This document shows positions 34,432-44,838 of a stretch of 64,000 nucleotides of DNA, in pieces. Origin of the DNA: CALODL01 sp942492115 (GTDB lineage Bacteria > Planctomycetota > Phycisphaerae > UBA1845 > CAIVHJ01); NCBI GenBank assembly GCA_942492115.1, contig CALODL010000022.1, forward strand, positions 1 to 64,000, read 5' to 3'. The translations under genes were made by a program, and so were the position numbers. The notes under the pieces were generated by a model. That model ran no database searches and was not told the DNA's origin. It worked only from the letters and a program-made list of their open reading frames with translations. Numbering within the stretch: the stretch's first letter is position 1; every line of letters starts with the position of its first letter.

Positions 34432-35460
34432 CTAGGGTGTTGGATTGATACGCGTCAGGGTCAACGAATCGGCTGCAGGATCGATCTGGTAGATGAAGTG
34501 CCTGAGATAGGAACCCCCCAGAAGCGGCGGCGCCGTAGCCATCTCGGGTGGCCAGATCACGCACGTCACGTTCTTGGCCTCGAATCCCCCGACACTCACC
34601 GATCGCACGAAAACGGCGCGGGTCTCGACAGTACCCCCGCTGGCCATGCCCACAATGAAGATGGGTGAGTTATTGTCAGGTACGATGCCCATACGTGCCG
34701 CCATGGCACTGGTCAGGCAGACGAAGTCGGCACCCGTATCGAAAATCATCTCCTGGGTGAATTTGCCGTTGAAGACCACTTCGACCCAGTGACTGTTCAT
34801 CCGACTGTCCATGGGAATGGCTTGACTCACAACGGCGTGGCCAAAAGTTTCGAGCAACGCGAGGTCCTTCTCGAACTTCTTGCGCGGGCCCAGGACGTAC
34901 TCGCGGGCGCCACTGCCATTGAGCGTCACAACGATATCCTGCAACCGGTCATCGAGCTCGAGTTGCTCATATTCCTCACGAACCTCTGCGGCCAGTGAGC
35001 GCAAACTCTCGACTTCGGCCATATACCGCTTGCGGGCCACACGGACGACATCATCAGCGTCGCGTCGCCGGGGATCCTGCGTGGCCATTTCGATCAACTG
35101 CAACTGGTCGGTGATTTGATTGATCCGGGCTACAAGTTTGTTGTGCTGGCGTGGTGTGCGTGTCGTGGCCAGACGCCCGTTGAGCTGTTGCCTTTCGTTG
35201 ATCAGACGTTCCTTGAGTGACCAGTTGTCCTGTTCCTGGCGATTGAATTCGTCTTGCTTGCGCAGAGCCCTCACCATGTCCGTGCGGACCTGACGCAAAC
35301 GCGCCATGCGCCTGCTGAACTCGATTTCGCCCTTGAGCACAAGGACAGACCCCTTCCGCTGCAGGGCCAGTTCCGCGAGGGCCTGGTCGACTGCGCGATC
35401 CGAACGACCTCCAAGAACACTCACACATGTCACCACGAGCGCAAGCATCGCTATCATCAT
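34432..35460 (-). CDS. Exported coiled-coil protein with retropepsin-like aspartyl protease domain
   Basis: The 342-residue product has a signal peptide (MMIAMLALVVTCVSVLGG), a long helical coiled coil (about 35-180), and a C-terminal retropepsin-like domain: MIFDTGADFVCLT supplies the catalytic DTGA near residue 235 and PPLLGGSYLRHF the conserved LLG element. Such single-domain proteins are active as dimers. The chosen ATG at 35460 replaces a TTG at 35475 in the same frame. It is convergent with the lipoprotein gene and lies downstream of the EamA transporter gene by 33 bases, so the two may be cotranscribed. Confidence 0.8.
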   Translation of the reverse strand: MMIAMLALVVTCVSVLGGRSDRAVDQALAELALQRKGSVLVLKGEIEFSRRMARLRQVRTDMVRALRKQDEFNRQEQDNWSLKERLINERQQLNGRLATTRTPRQHNKLVARINQITDQLQLIEMATQDPRRRDADDVVRVARKRYMAEVESLRSLAAEVREEYEQLELDDRLQDIVVTLNGSGAREYVLGPRKKFEKDLALLETFGHAVVSQAIPMDSRMNSHWVEVVFNGKFTQEMIFDTGADFVCLTSAMAARMGIVPDNNSPIFIVGMASGGTVETRAVFVRSVSVGGFEAKNVTCVIWPPEMATAPPLLGGSYLRHFIYQIDPAADSLTLTRINPTP

Positions 35461-35493
35461 ATCAGGATTCGGCAACTGGTCGTCGAAATGTGA

Positions 35494-36393
35494 TCAGGAT
35501 CGGCTGCCCATCCGCGCAAGCATGATGCCCGATAACACCGCACCAGCACCGACCGCCTGCAAAGGGGTCAGCGCGTCTCCGAAAATAACCCACCCCAACA
35601 AGACGGCCCCCGTAGGTTGGATCAATAGTGTCACGGCACTGAAACTCGCCGGCAGATGTGCGAGCGCGTAAGCGATCAAACCCTGTCCGCCGCAATGAGA
35701 CACCAACGCCACGGCCCCCAGCATGAGCCACCCACGCGTCGAGCCTGGCAATATATGATCCTCGAACAGCACAACGCCCGGAAGCATCCACAGAGCGCAG
35801 ACTACGGTGCTCCATGCCATGATGCGGCCGGCTGAAAAGGTCCGCCGCAAGTGTTTCATGCATATCAGGTACATCGCGTAGAACACTGCCGTGAGCAACG
35901 CAAGCAAGTCACCGATGATGGCATTGTCGCCGCCGCCAAAGTCTACGCCCATGACGATGGCCACGCCGATCAGCGCCAACGAACCGCCACACACGAGTGG
36001 CCAGCCCATGTGCTCCTTCAGAAACAGCCACGCGTACACCGACACCAGCACGACCGCACAATTGGCCAGCAGTGTTGCATTGCCGACTGTCGTGAATTCG
36101 AAGGCAGCATGCCAGGCCGTCAAATCGGCAGCAAACAAAGTCCCAGGTAACAACAACGCGGTCGAGTGCGCCGCGACTGCTCGATCCGGCGCGGTGGACC
36201 GATCCCACCGCGCCCACAGCACCATCACGGGGCACGCCAGCGTGACCCTCCACAATGCGGCCGACAACGGACCGACACATTCATCGCGCATGGCCAATTG
36301 GGTAAAAATCGGCGCAAACGCAATGGCCACTGCCCCACCCATGAGAGCCATGAATGGCCATTTCGGAAATGAGGACACCGCAGTCATCCACAC
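35494..36393 (-). CDS. EamA/DMT family transporter
   Basis: The 299-residue protein has ten hydrophobic helices in two repeats of five, the EamA (drug/metabolite transporter) pattern: FAPIFTQLAM in the first repeat, and GGQGLIAYALAHLPASFSAVTLLIQPTGAVLLGWVIFGD in the second (only its ends matter: YALAHLP and LGWVIFGD). Substrate cannot be predicted. The start overlaps the region upstream of the divergent DUF819 gene, so promoters lie between 36394 and 36522. Confidence 0.85.
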   Translation of the reverse strand: MWMTAVSSFPKWPFMALMGGAVAIAFAPIFTQLAMRDECVGPLSAALWRVTLACPVMVLWARWDRSTAPDRAVAAHSTALLLPGTLFAADLTAWHAAFEFTTVGNATLLANCAVVLVSVYAWLFLKEHMGWPLVCGGSLALIGVAIVMGVDFGGGDNAIIGDLLALLTAVFYAMYLICMKHLRRTFSAGRIMAWSTVVCALWMLPGVVLFEDHILPGSTRGWLMLGAVALVSHCGGQGLIAYALAHLPASFSAVTLLIQPTGAVLLGWVIFGDALTPLQAVGAGAVLSGIMLARMGSRS

Positions 36394-36522
36394 AGGATAG
36401 TTCGAGAAAGGTGAGCTGGCGAACCCGGCTCGGTTCTGTTGCAGCCAAGATGATCGCCGAGATCATTGGCTCAGATTCAGCCGCCATGGACAATTCATGC
36501 AGATGTGGGTATCACGTTTCGC

Positions 36523-37824
36523 ATGAACGACACGCAAATCGATCGGACATTGCTGCCGGTGACCAGCAACGACGCCGTGATCCTCGGTATGCTCATGGTT
36601 CTGCTGGGCTTCGTATTCTGGTCGTCCAAGAGAGAATCGGGCTTCTGGCACCGATTCTACAAGGTGGTCCCGGCGCTGCTGATGTGCTACTTCCTGCCGT
36701 CGCTGTTGACGACGTTCAAAATAATAGATGTCGAAGAGTCTCAACTGTACCACGTCGCGTCACGTTTCCTGCTGCCGGCAAGCCTGGTGCTGCTGACGCT
36801 CAGTGTGGACTTTAAAGGGATCATCGGTTTGGGCCCGAAAGCGCTCATCATGTTTCTGACGGGTACGGCCGGTATCGTCATTGGGGGTCCGCTGGCAATA
36901 CTCATCGTGGGCACCATCAGCCCCGAAACGGTCGGCGGCGAAGGACCCAACGCCGTGTGGCGGGGTTTGTCGACGGTTGCCGGAACCTGGATTGGCGGTG
37001 GAGCGAACCAGGCAGCCATGAAGGAAATCTGGGAAGTTGGCGATGAGATTTTTTCTACGCTGGTTGCCGTGGACGTGATCATCGCCAACATCTGGATGGC
37101 CTTCCTGTTGATCTGTGCAGGGCGAGCCAAGAGTATCGATCGTTGGAATGGTGCAGACGCGTCGGCAATTGATGATCTCCGTGATCGGGTCGCCTCCTAT
37201 CAATCCGGTATCGCGCGGATTCCGGCATTGGGCGACGTCATGGTCGTGCTTGCAGTAGGCTGTGGCTGCACCGGCCTGGCCCACTTCGGGGCCGACATCA
37301 TTGCACCAACGATGGACAGACTCAATGAGCGTATCGCTGTTGATTTGTCGTACTACAGCCTCACGAGTCCCTTTTTCTGGCTCATCGTGCTGGCCACGAC
37401 CATGGGATTGATTCTGTCCGCCACCCGTGCGCGGCAACTGGAGGGCGTCGGCGCATCGCGGATCGGGTCGGTGTTCATCTACGTGCTGGTGGCGACCATC
37501 GGCCTGAAAATGGATTTGACAGCAATCCTGAACCGTTTTGACTTGTTCGTCGTAGGCGCGATCTGGATGTCGATTCACGCAATCATGCTCATCGCCATGG
37601 CACGAATCATCCGAGCACCCGTGTTTTTCATGGCGGTCGGGAGCCAGGCCAACGTGGGCGGCGCTGCGTCAGCCCCGGTCGTAGCGTCGGCCTTTCATCC
37701 AGCCCTGGCGCCTGTGGGGGTCCTGCTTGCAGTCTTAGGGTATGCACTGGGAACGTATGCTGCATGGGCCTGCGGCGTGCTCATGAAAAGCGTTGCGCCG
37801 ACGACCGCAGCGGTGGCCGGTTGA
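36523..37824 (+). CDS. DUF819 family membrane protein
   Basis: The 433-residue integral membrane protein contains the DUF819 signatures AGTWIGGGANQAAMKEI near residue 165 and FFMAVGSQANVGGAASAPVVAS near the C-terminus (two Gly-rich reentrant-like segments in inverted halves). The fold resembles that of bile-acid/sodium symporter-type carriers; substrates are unknown for most members. The ATG at 36523 is preferred because residues before it do not look conserved. It converges tightly on the coiled-coil gene with only 7 bases between the stops. Confidence 0.85.
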   Translation: MNDTQIDRTLLPVTSNDAVILGMLMVLLGFVFWSSKRESGFWHRFYKVVPALLMCYFLPSLLTTFKIIDVEESQLYHVASRFLLPASLVLLTLSVDFKGIIGLGPKALIMFLTGTAGIVIGGPLAILIVGTISPETVGGEGPNAVWRGLSTVAGTWIGGGANQAAMKEIWEVGDEIFSTLVAVDVIIANIWMAFLLICAGRAKSIDRWNGADASAIDDLRDRVASYQSGIARIPALGDVMVVLAVGCGCTGLAHFGADIIAPTMDRLNERIAVDLSYYSLTSPFFWLIVLATTMGLILSATRARQLEGVGASRIGSVFIYVLVATIGLKMDLTAILNRFDLFVVGAIWMSIHAIMLIAMARIIRAPVFFMAVGSQANVGGAASAPVVASAFHPALAPVGVLLAVLGYALGTYAAWACGVLMKSVAPTTAAVAG

Positions 37825-37831
37825 CCACGAG

Positions 37832-38758
37832 TCAGTCGCTGGCCTGTTCGATCAAAGCACAACGATGCTGCTCGATTGCATCCAGTTCCTTCTCGCGTTC
37901 CTTAACGAGTTCGTGGATCTGGTTGGTCAGTTCGGCTACCGTCGAATCCATGGCCAAAGCCTCTGCGCAGGATTCATCCATTTCCAAGATAGCGCTGTGC
38001 TGCTGAAAGCTCTGGATCGATTCAAGCAGCTGCTGCTCCTCCGGCCCCACACTCCCGGACAGATCTCCGACAACGTTCTCCAGCGCTTGCTTGAAGTTGC
38101 ACAGCGAGTTATTCGCGCCATCCGCGCTGACCTTGGTGGCCTGATTGAGTATGGAGTTGTACAAGCCGCCGGTCACAGCACCACCTATCATCTTCTTACT
38201 TGATGCTCGACGGGTCGAGAGTCGTGCCGTACTCAATGCACTCTTCAAGTATTCACCCAGCTCGATGGCTTTGCCCATGTTGCGGATCTGCGATCGAACA
38301 GCGTCCCCCGAACCATGGAGCGCGCGATACTGCTCTCCTGCTTCGCTGGACGATGCGGCCAGTTCTTCGGCACGGGCATCAAGTCTTTGCTTGTAGACGT
38401 GTTCGCAGTCGGCCAATTCGGCAATTCCGCAAGCCAATTCCTCGAGACGAACACGAAGGTCTTCTGCGGTTGATTCACAAGTCCGCGTATCCTCTTCAGC
38501 GGCGGCAATGGCCGCTCGTTTCTGCTCAATAACAGCCTGTTTGTCTTTGAACATCCCGACGAGCATGCTCTTCAGCCCGGCACCCTCCAGTTCATCGAGT
38601 TCCTGCTGAATCATGGCCAGTTGAACCTCGAAGGTCTTCAGCCGGTACGCCTGTCGGTCGTATTCTTCTTTTGTCGCTATTTGCTGCCGTATTAGTTCGT
38701 GCTTGCGATCAACCTGTAAACGTGCTTCAGCGACAGAATGGGTCGGGTCACTGGCCAT
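37832..38758 (-). CDS. Coiled-coil protein of unknown function
   Basis: The 308-residue product is largely helical, with coiled-coil segments at about 10-60, 75-140 and 255-305, rich in Glu, Gln and Ala, and a Gly-containing middle segment (MIGGAVTGGLYNSILNQATK near 195) that could be a membrane-inserting or amphipathic stretch. No signal peptide or family motif is seen. GGAGG lies 8 bases before the ATG. It may be a scaffold or phage-shock-like protein, but I do not recognise it. Confidence 0.65.
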   Translation of the reverse strand: MASDPTHSVAEARLQVDRKHELIRQQIATKEEYDRQAYRLKTFEVQLAMIQQELDELEGAGLKSMLVGMFKDKQAVIEQKRAAIAAAEEDTRTCESTAEDLRVRLEELACGIAELADCEHVYKQRLDARAEELAASSSEAGEQYRALHGSGDAVRSQIRNMGKAIELGEYLKSALSTARLSTRRASSKKMIGGAVTGGLYNSILNQATKVSADGANNSLCNFKQALENVVGDLSGSVGPEEQQLLESIQSFQQHSAILEMDESCAEALAMDSTVAELTNQIHELVKEREKELDAIEQHRCALIEQASD

Positions 38759-38947
38759 TGTTCATGCCTCCAGTCTCAATTGGTCACCCAAACCGTAATA
38801 TTGAAAAAGCGGGTCAGGCAACCTGGGAGGCTGGAGGCGTGAGAGCAGACATGGTTATCGGAGCCCAATCACCACGAGCGCACCAATGGACCAGTCGTGC
38901 ATTGCCCCTAAGCACGCCCGGCCCACAGCACCGGAACGACGCCGACA

Positions 38948-39430
38948 CTACATCAGTTGCGGCTTGCCCAGCATACGGCGATTGACTGTCAGTTGCCCGA
39001 AGTGCCACAACGGATGGAAGCCGAGCAGGCTGACAAGTGAGGCAATCGTCGGAAATCGGTCGGGAGTGCCTGCGGGAGACGGTGCATCGTAGCGCGCCTC
39101 AGGAAGGTCCGAGAGGCAGGCGACGACGCGCGCCCTCGTGTCTTTGAAGACCTGCATGCAGTCAGCCAGCGTCATGGGATCGTCCACACGGCACGTGCTA
39201 CCTCCGCGATAATGCTTATGGTGTTCTTCTGAGAGCTGCAGGGGCCCGTCGGTCAATTTGCTGATGATCCAGTCCTCGCTGGTGGCCACATGCATCAGCA
39301 TCCACTTGACGTGCACACCGCCTGCACAAGGTACGAATCGTGCATCGTCCTCGGACAAATCCGCGGTGAACGTCTCCCACAGGTACATACTTGTACCGAG
39401 CTGTTGGATAGCAAATGTACTCAGGTTCAT
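38948..39430 (-). CDS. DinB family protein
   Basis: The 160-residue product is a four-helix DinB/YfiT-type protein: WMLMHVATSEDWI near residue 45 gives the first metal-binding His, and SLLGFHPLWHFGQLTVNRR near 138 gives the HxxxH pair. Members are metal-dependent thiol transferases or related enzymes. AGGAGA is 6 bases before the ATG, and the gene starts 9 bases after pabC stops, so it is the third gene of a pabB-pabC-dinB unit. There is no sign that it works in folate synthesis. Confidence 0.85.
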   Translation of the reverse strand: MNLSTFAIQQLGTSMYLWETFTADLSEDDARFVPCAGGVHVKWMLMHVATSEDWIISKLTDGPLQLSEEHHKHYRGGSTCRVDDPMTLADCMQVFKDTRARVVACLSDLPEARYDAPSPAGTPDRFPTIASLVSLLGFHPLWHFGQLTVNRRMLGKPQLM

Positions 39431-39439
39431 TGACGTCTC

Positions 39440-40306
39440 CTACTCGTGTTCAGGGTGGCTGCCACAAGCCTCGATCACAGCCTGTTGGTAGTGTTCGGAC
39501 AGTGCGACCGTGATCGGGCCGACCTTTTCCTCTGCGATGGCTTTGCGCTCGACACGAACCACCGGAATCAGCTCCATCATGCTGTTGGTCATGAACATTT
39601 CGTCCGCGTCCAGTACGTCATCGATGACCAGTGGCTCGGCACGACACTCGATGCCGCGCTCAGTGCACAACCGCAGAACTTCCGCACGGGTAATTCCTGG
39701 AAGAACGGGCGTCTCGAGTGGCGGTGTTCGAACGACACCGTTCTTGATGATGAAGATATTGCTGATGCACCCTTCGGCGAGTTGGCGGTTCTCGGTAAAC
39801 CACAAGGCTTCGGCGCAACCGGACATCTGGGCCTGGTGCAGCAGTTGCAGTCGTGGCCAATACGACGTGGTCTTGTGCATGGCCATCGCATCAGTGGAAA
39901 CCTGCAGGCGATGGCCGACAAGAACCGTCACACCTTGTTCGTAGTACGCGCTCGGGTATCGCTCTGCGGGCACGGCCGTCATCAACACTGTCGGACGCGG
40001 CATGCCTGCAGTCGCCGGCACGCCACCGGTCATGGTTAAGCGCAGACGTGCCTCACTGAGGGTATTGGCCTCCAACAGCCGCTGGCATGCCGCGGCGTCC
40101 GGCAGGCATGCTTCCGAGGCTGGCAGGCCAAGGGCTGCGGCGGAATCACGCAGGCGTTGCAGGTGCGCCTCGAACCGAAAGACGGTGCCATGGTACGCCT
40201 GCATGGTTTCGAATAAGCCGATGCCAAACAGTAACCCGAGATCCGTTGTCGCGACCGCGGCTGTGTCTGCCGCCACCAGTTCACCGTTGAACTCGACCTG
40301 TTGCAC
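39440..40306 (-). CDS. pabC: Class IV aminotransferase family, probable aminodeoxychorismate lyase
   Basis: The 288-residue PLP enzyme has the fold-type IV pattern: FGIGLFETMQAYHGTVFRFEAHLQRL at the N-terminus (here quoted only in part as FGIGLFETM), the Schiff-base lysine in MHKTTSYWP near 143, NRQLAEGCISNIFI and LPGITR. It lies three bases after pabB, so conversion of aminodeoxychorismate to 4-aminobenzoate and pyruvate is the likely job. Branched-chain or D-amino acid aminotransferase activity is the main alternative from sequence alone. Confidence 0.85.
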   Translation of the reverse strand: MQQVEFNGELVAADTAAVATTDLGLLFGIGLFETMQAYHGTVFRFEAHLQRLRDSAAALGLPASEACLPDAAACQRLLEANTLSEARLRLTMTGGVPATAGMPRPTVLMTAVPAERYPSAYYEQGVTVLVGHRLQVSTDAMAMHKTTSYWPRLQLLHQAQMSGCAEALWFTENRQLAEGCISNIFIIKNGVVRTPPLETPVLPGITRAEVLRLCTERGIECRAEPLVIDDVLDADEMFMTNSMMELIPVVRVERKAIAEEKVGPITVALSEHYQQAVIEACGSHPEHE

Positions 40307-40309
40307 GCG

Positions 40310-41728
<1,419 letters not shown>

Positions 41729-41841
41729 ATCGCCCGACGTTCCCTGCCAGCAGCAAACTCCTGGTGGACATCGGGCGGAACGCTATGATACGATGGCATT
41801 GGCGAAGGAACGCGCGGACCAACTGTACAAAGGGATTTGTT

Positions 41842-43113
41842 ATGAACACACTTCTTGTCGTTGCCATCACCTTACTGCCAAGTGTCGATCCCCCCACCGA
41901 ACAGAACAAGCCCATGGAGCCGACACAAGGGCGTCTGACCGCGGATTCCAACTTGTATAGTGGTCCCGGGACACACTACTACACGGTGATCGAAGCCAAA
42001 CAGGACCAGCTCATCACCATTGTCGAACAAAAACACGGGTGGCTCGGGATCCAGCCGATCAAAGGCGCATTCAGTCTGGTACCCAAAGAATTCGTCGACA
42101 CGACCCCTGACGATACGCGGGGCATCATCAACGACAAACAGGTGTGGGTGCATGCCGGTAGCACGTTGAGCGGTAAGAATTTCGTGAAACAGACGCGCTT
42201 GCCCGGCGGCACTTCCGTTGACATCATCGGCACGCGTGACGGCTACTACATGATTGTGCCACCGCCAGCAGCACGACTGTGGATCCGCTCCGACCTGGTC
42301 GATGTCGTGGAAGACGTCGAGATCGTCGCATCAGATGTGGAGCAACCGACGATCGAACAGGGCGATCCGATTGTCGCCCAGAGCACTTCCGCCGTACAGG
42401 ACGAGCGGACCGCTGATCCACCAGCCAAGGCCGCACGCCCGAAGACAGAGCCGATCGAATCGGCCCCTGTCGCGACCAGCACTCCCACCCCCCGCGCACC
42501 GACCACCGATTCCGCTCCGGCCATGAAAACAATCGATCAACTCGAAGGTCGACTACGTGAGGAGTACACCAAGAACCTCCTCGAGCGGAACCTGACACCG
42601 ATCATCGAGGGCTTCCAACAACTGGCCGGAACCGCTACCGACGAAGAAACCGTTGCATACGCGAACTACCGCGCAAACCAACTGATGAAGGTCCGGCAAC
42701 GGGTCATGGCCCTGAATCGCCTCAATAGTCTTGATCGCGAAGTCAAGGAACAGCGCAAGCAGTTCATGATCGACCGCGCCGACATCCGCCCCAGCCCACC
42801 GTTGGTCACCCGTGACTATGCCGTGACAGGGCGGCTACTCAAGAGCTTCGCTTACACAAATCCCTCAGGCCCGCAGCGCTTCCGTCTGGTAGAAGGCAAT
42901 GAGCCTGATCTGCGCACCGTGGCCTATGTCGAAATCGAACCTGTATCGGGGATCGACCCAGAACTTTTCCTGGGGCGGTTCGTCGGCGTGCGTGCCCGCA
43001 CCAAGCGCTTGTTACAGGGCGCGGTCGAGCCGGTTATCATCTATACCGCTGCGGAACTGGTCGTGCTCGAAGAAGCGCCGGTCGCCGAGGAGGCCCCCGC
43101 AGACAATACATAG
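41842..43113 (+). CDS. Exported protein with SH3-like domains
   Basis: From the ATG at 41842 (AAAGGGA 7 bases upstream) the 423-residue product has a weak signal peptide (MNTLLVVAITLLPSVDP) and two bacterial-SH3-like units: DSNLYSGPGTHYYTVIEAKQ and then VWVHAGSTLSGKNFVKQ. A Pro/Thr/Ala-rich linker (about 185-230) and a C-terminal domain with helices and a beta part (AVTGRLLKSFAYTNPSGPQR) follow. SH3b domains often bind peptidoglycan, so an envelope role is probable. A strong terminator follows the stop. Confidence 0.78.
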   Translation: MNTLLVVAITLLPSVDPPTEQNKPMEPTQGRLTADSNLYSGPGTHYYTVIEAKQDQLITIVEQKHGWLGIQPIKGAFSLVPKEFVDTTPDDTRGIINDKQVWVHAGSTLSGKNFVKQTRLPGGTSVDIIGTRDGYYMIVPPPAARLWIRSDLVDVVEDVEIVASDVEQPTIEQGDPIVAQSTSAVQDERTADPPAKAARPKTEPIESAPVATSTPTPRAPTTDSAPAMKTIDQLEGRLREEYTKNLLERNLTPIIEGFQQLAGTATDEETVAYANYRANQLMKVRQRVMALNRLNSLDREVKEQRKQFMIDRADIRPSPPLVTRDYAVTGRLLKSFAYTNPSGPQRFRLVEGNEPDLRTVAYVEIEPVSGIDPELFLGRFVGVRARTKRLLQGAVEPVIIYTAAELVVLEEAPVAEEAPADNT

Positions 43114-43140
43114 CGTTCAAGAATTGTGCCGAGGCAAGAG

Positions 43141-43173
43141 ACCGGGAGTCCGCTGACTCCCGGTTTTTTTTTT
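43141..43173 (+). terminator. Rho-independent terminator
   Basis: ACCGGGAGTC / GACTCCCGGT, a perfect 10-base stem with a CGCT loop followed by a run of ten T residues. It ends the SH3-domain gene. Confidence 0.93.
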
Positions 43174-43252
43174 GGATCTTCAGCAGAATCTGTGGAAGCT
43201 AAATAGCTATCTCGTCTTCTGATTCTGGAGCTGGTCAGGGATCCCTGGAGCT

Positions 43253-43313
43253 CATCGGCGATCGTGTTGTGAATGCTCAGCCAGAACTCACCCACGAATT
43301 CTGCTGAGGAGGT
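43253..43313 (+). repeat. Two-part dispersed repeat, copy 2
   Basis: Holds the 23-base block (43253-43275) and the 16-base block (43298-43313) shared with 4973-5111, in the same order and orientation, here 22 bases apart. It lies between a terminator and the end of the PilZ operon. The ATTCTGCTGAGGAGGT end is followed by eight T residues. Confidence 0.7.
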
Positions 43314-43324
43314 TTTTTTTCGTG

Positions 43325-44137
43325 CTATCGAACGTTGCCCGACTTGGGCTCTTTGCGGTGACTGCGTCGCTTCGTACGACGGTTCTCGATCCGAAGGAAC
43401 GTACTGACGACGCGGGCAAGAGCCTGCAGCATGTCTCTCCCCTGGGCGCTCAATTCCATGCCCACGAACTGGAAGCCCAGGGACAACTTACGCTGGGGCA
43501 TTTCGTCACCGTGGCGAAACATCGCTTCGATCGTCAGTGGCTCCGATCGCGGGTCGGGCTGAAACTGAATACGCACCGAATCACCTGTCTCCAACTGAGG
43601 ATCGCGAATTGCATCAAGGATGACCCGACAACCACCAGCGGACACGTTCTGCAATAGCCCCGTGTGATGTGGCATCGCCTGCCAACTGTCGGGCCGTTCC
43701 GCAACCATCCCGGCCTCCCACACCTTGACTTCGATATGGCGGCCGGCCGGCACATTGGCTCGGAAATAGATCCTCCGTTGCAGTTCCTGCAACTTGTCGG
43801 GCCACGGTACCTGGAACCCGGCAACCGTCATCCCGTTCTGTTCGAAGGTCACGAGCTTGTCAATTTCCAGGGCACACATGCATTTCTTGTGGCCGCGCCT
43901 GAAAGTCAGCCCGATGCGTTCACCAGGAGCCAGCTCCGGTGGGGCTTGACCCGGATCAGGAAGCGGATGAGCCAGCACAATGAACCGTCCAGCAGAATCG
44001 CCGCGGAGGAAACGTGACTTGTATGTAGCCCAACAATGGCCGACTTGCCGTGACAGGACAACGGGCACCTGCCGATCGGCTGCTTCAGTCAGAATATCGT
44101 CACGACGGTCGGATTCGATTTTGATCAACTGGCTCAT
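43325..44137 (-). CDS. PilZ domain protein (third gene of a PilZ cluster)
   Basis: The 270-residue protein has a YcgR-like N-terminal domain (about 1-105) and a C-terminal PilZ domain with LQRRIYFRA (RxxxR) near 117 and NVSAGGCRV (N-x-S-x-x-G) near 165, so c-di-GMP binding is plausible. A basic tail (RRTKRRSHRKEPK) ends the protein. GAGGG lies 8 bases before the ATG at 44137, and the gene starts two bases after the preceding one. YcgR-type proteins act as flagellar brakes or regulate other surface machinery. Confidence 0.85.
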   Translation of the reverse strand: MSQLIKIESDRRDDILTEAADRQVPVVLSRQVGHCWATYKSRFLRGDSAGRFIVLAHPLPDPGQAPPELAPGERIGLTFRRGHKKCMCALEIDKLVTFEQNGMTVAGFQVPWPDKLQELQRRIYFRANVPAGRHIEVKVWEAGMVAERPDSWQAMPHHTGLLQNVSAGGCRVILDAIRDPQLETGDSVRIQFQPDPRSEPLTIEAMFRHGDEMPQRKLSLGFQFVGMELSAQGRDMLQALARVVSTFLRIENRRTKRRSHRKEPKSGNVR

Positions 44138-44139
44138 CT

Positions 44140-44838
44140 TCAGGCCCTCACTGCGGGCATATCGCGCCCGCAAAGAAAATCATTGAGACGCTCGATCTCG
44201 GCTTCCTCATTGTCAGTCTCGAAACGTATTCCGACGATCATCGCCTGGCCGTTCGCGGGAGTCTTGCGAATCACAATTGCGTCCATCTTGTACATGTGGT
44301 TCTGGCCAGGCAGATCGAAACAAACCGACCATTGACTGTTCACCGTAACATCGTCTGCATCGACACTCTCGACCCGCAGTGCCAGGCCCGTGGAGCTCAA
44401 GTTGAACAGCTGTCCCTGGCACGTGTGTAATCGCCCGTTACAACTACGGCTCAACTGCACGGTCGATGACATAGCCATGGCCTTGCGTGGCTGCGTGCGG
44501 CGCTGATTGACCGCAACGGTGTGGGGCACGGCGATGAGCAAGTCACAGCCCTCTTCGTTCGGCCGCACACCCACAATGTGGCTGTCGAAGAAATACCGAC
44601 CGTCGTCGAGGACCAGTGTCACCTCGCAATACCGGTTGAGCAGCGCATTGATGTTTTCTTCGATGTTTCGTGAAATCCCAATCGTAATCTGGCCGTCCGC
44701 CATGGCCTGAAGTGAACCGTCAAGATAATCGCTGTCCTGCCTGCCCTTCATGGCAATGCGGACGGCCCGCGACTCACGACAGGCACACTCGATGATTCTG
44801 TGCGATTGCGTGGTCCGAAGTTCAATGGCGTGGTCCAT
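44140..44838 (-). CDS. PilZ domain protein (second gene of a PilZ cluster)
   Basis: The 232-residue product has a short YcgR-like N-terminal domain (LNRYCEVTLVLDDGRYFFDS) and a PilZ domain with NQRRTQPRKAM (RxxxR) near 112 and NLSSTGLAL near 145. The ATG at 44838 overlaps the stop of the upstream gene by one base (TGATG), so translation is coupled. Similar in layout but not in sequence detail to its two neighbours, suggesting old duplication. Confidence 0.85.
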   Translation of the reverse strand: MDHAIELRTTQSHRIIECACRESRAVRIAMKGRQDSDYLDGSLQAMADGQITIGISRNIEENINALLNRYCEVTLVLDDGRYFFDSHIVGVRPNEEGCDLLIAVPHTVAVNQRRTQPRKAMAMSSTVQLSRSCNGRLHTCQGQLFNLSSTGLALRVESVDADDVTVNSQWSVCFDLPGQNHMYKMDAIVIRKTPANGQAMIVGIRFETDNEEAEIERLNDFLCGRDMPAVRA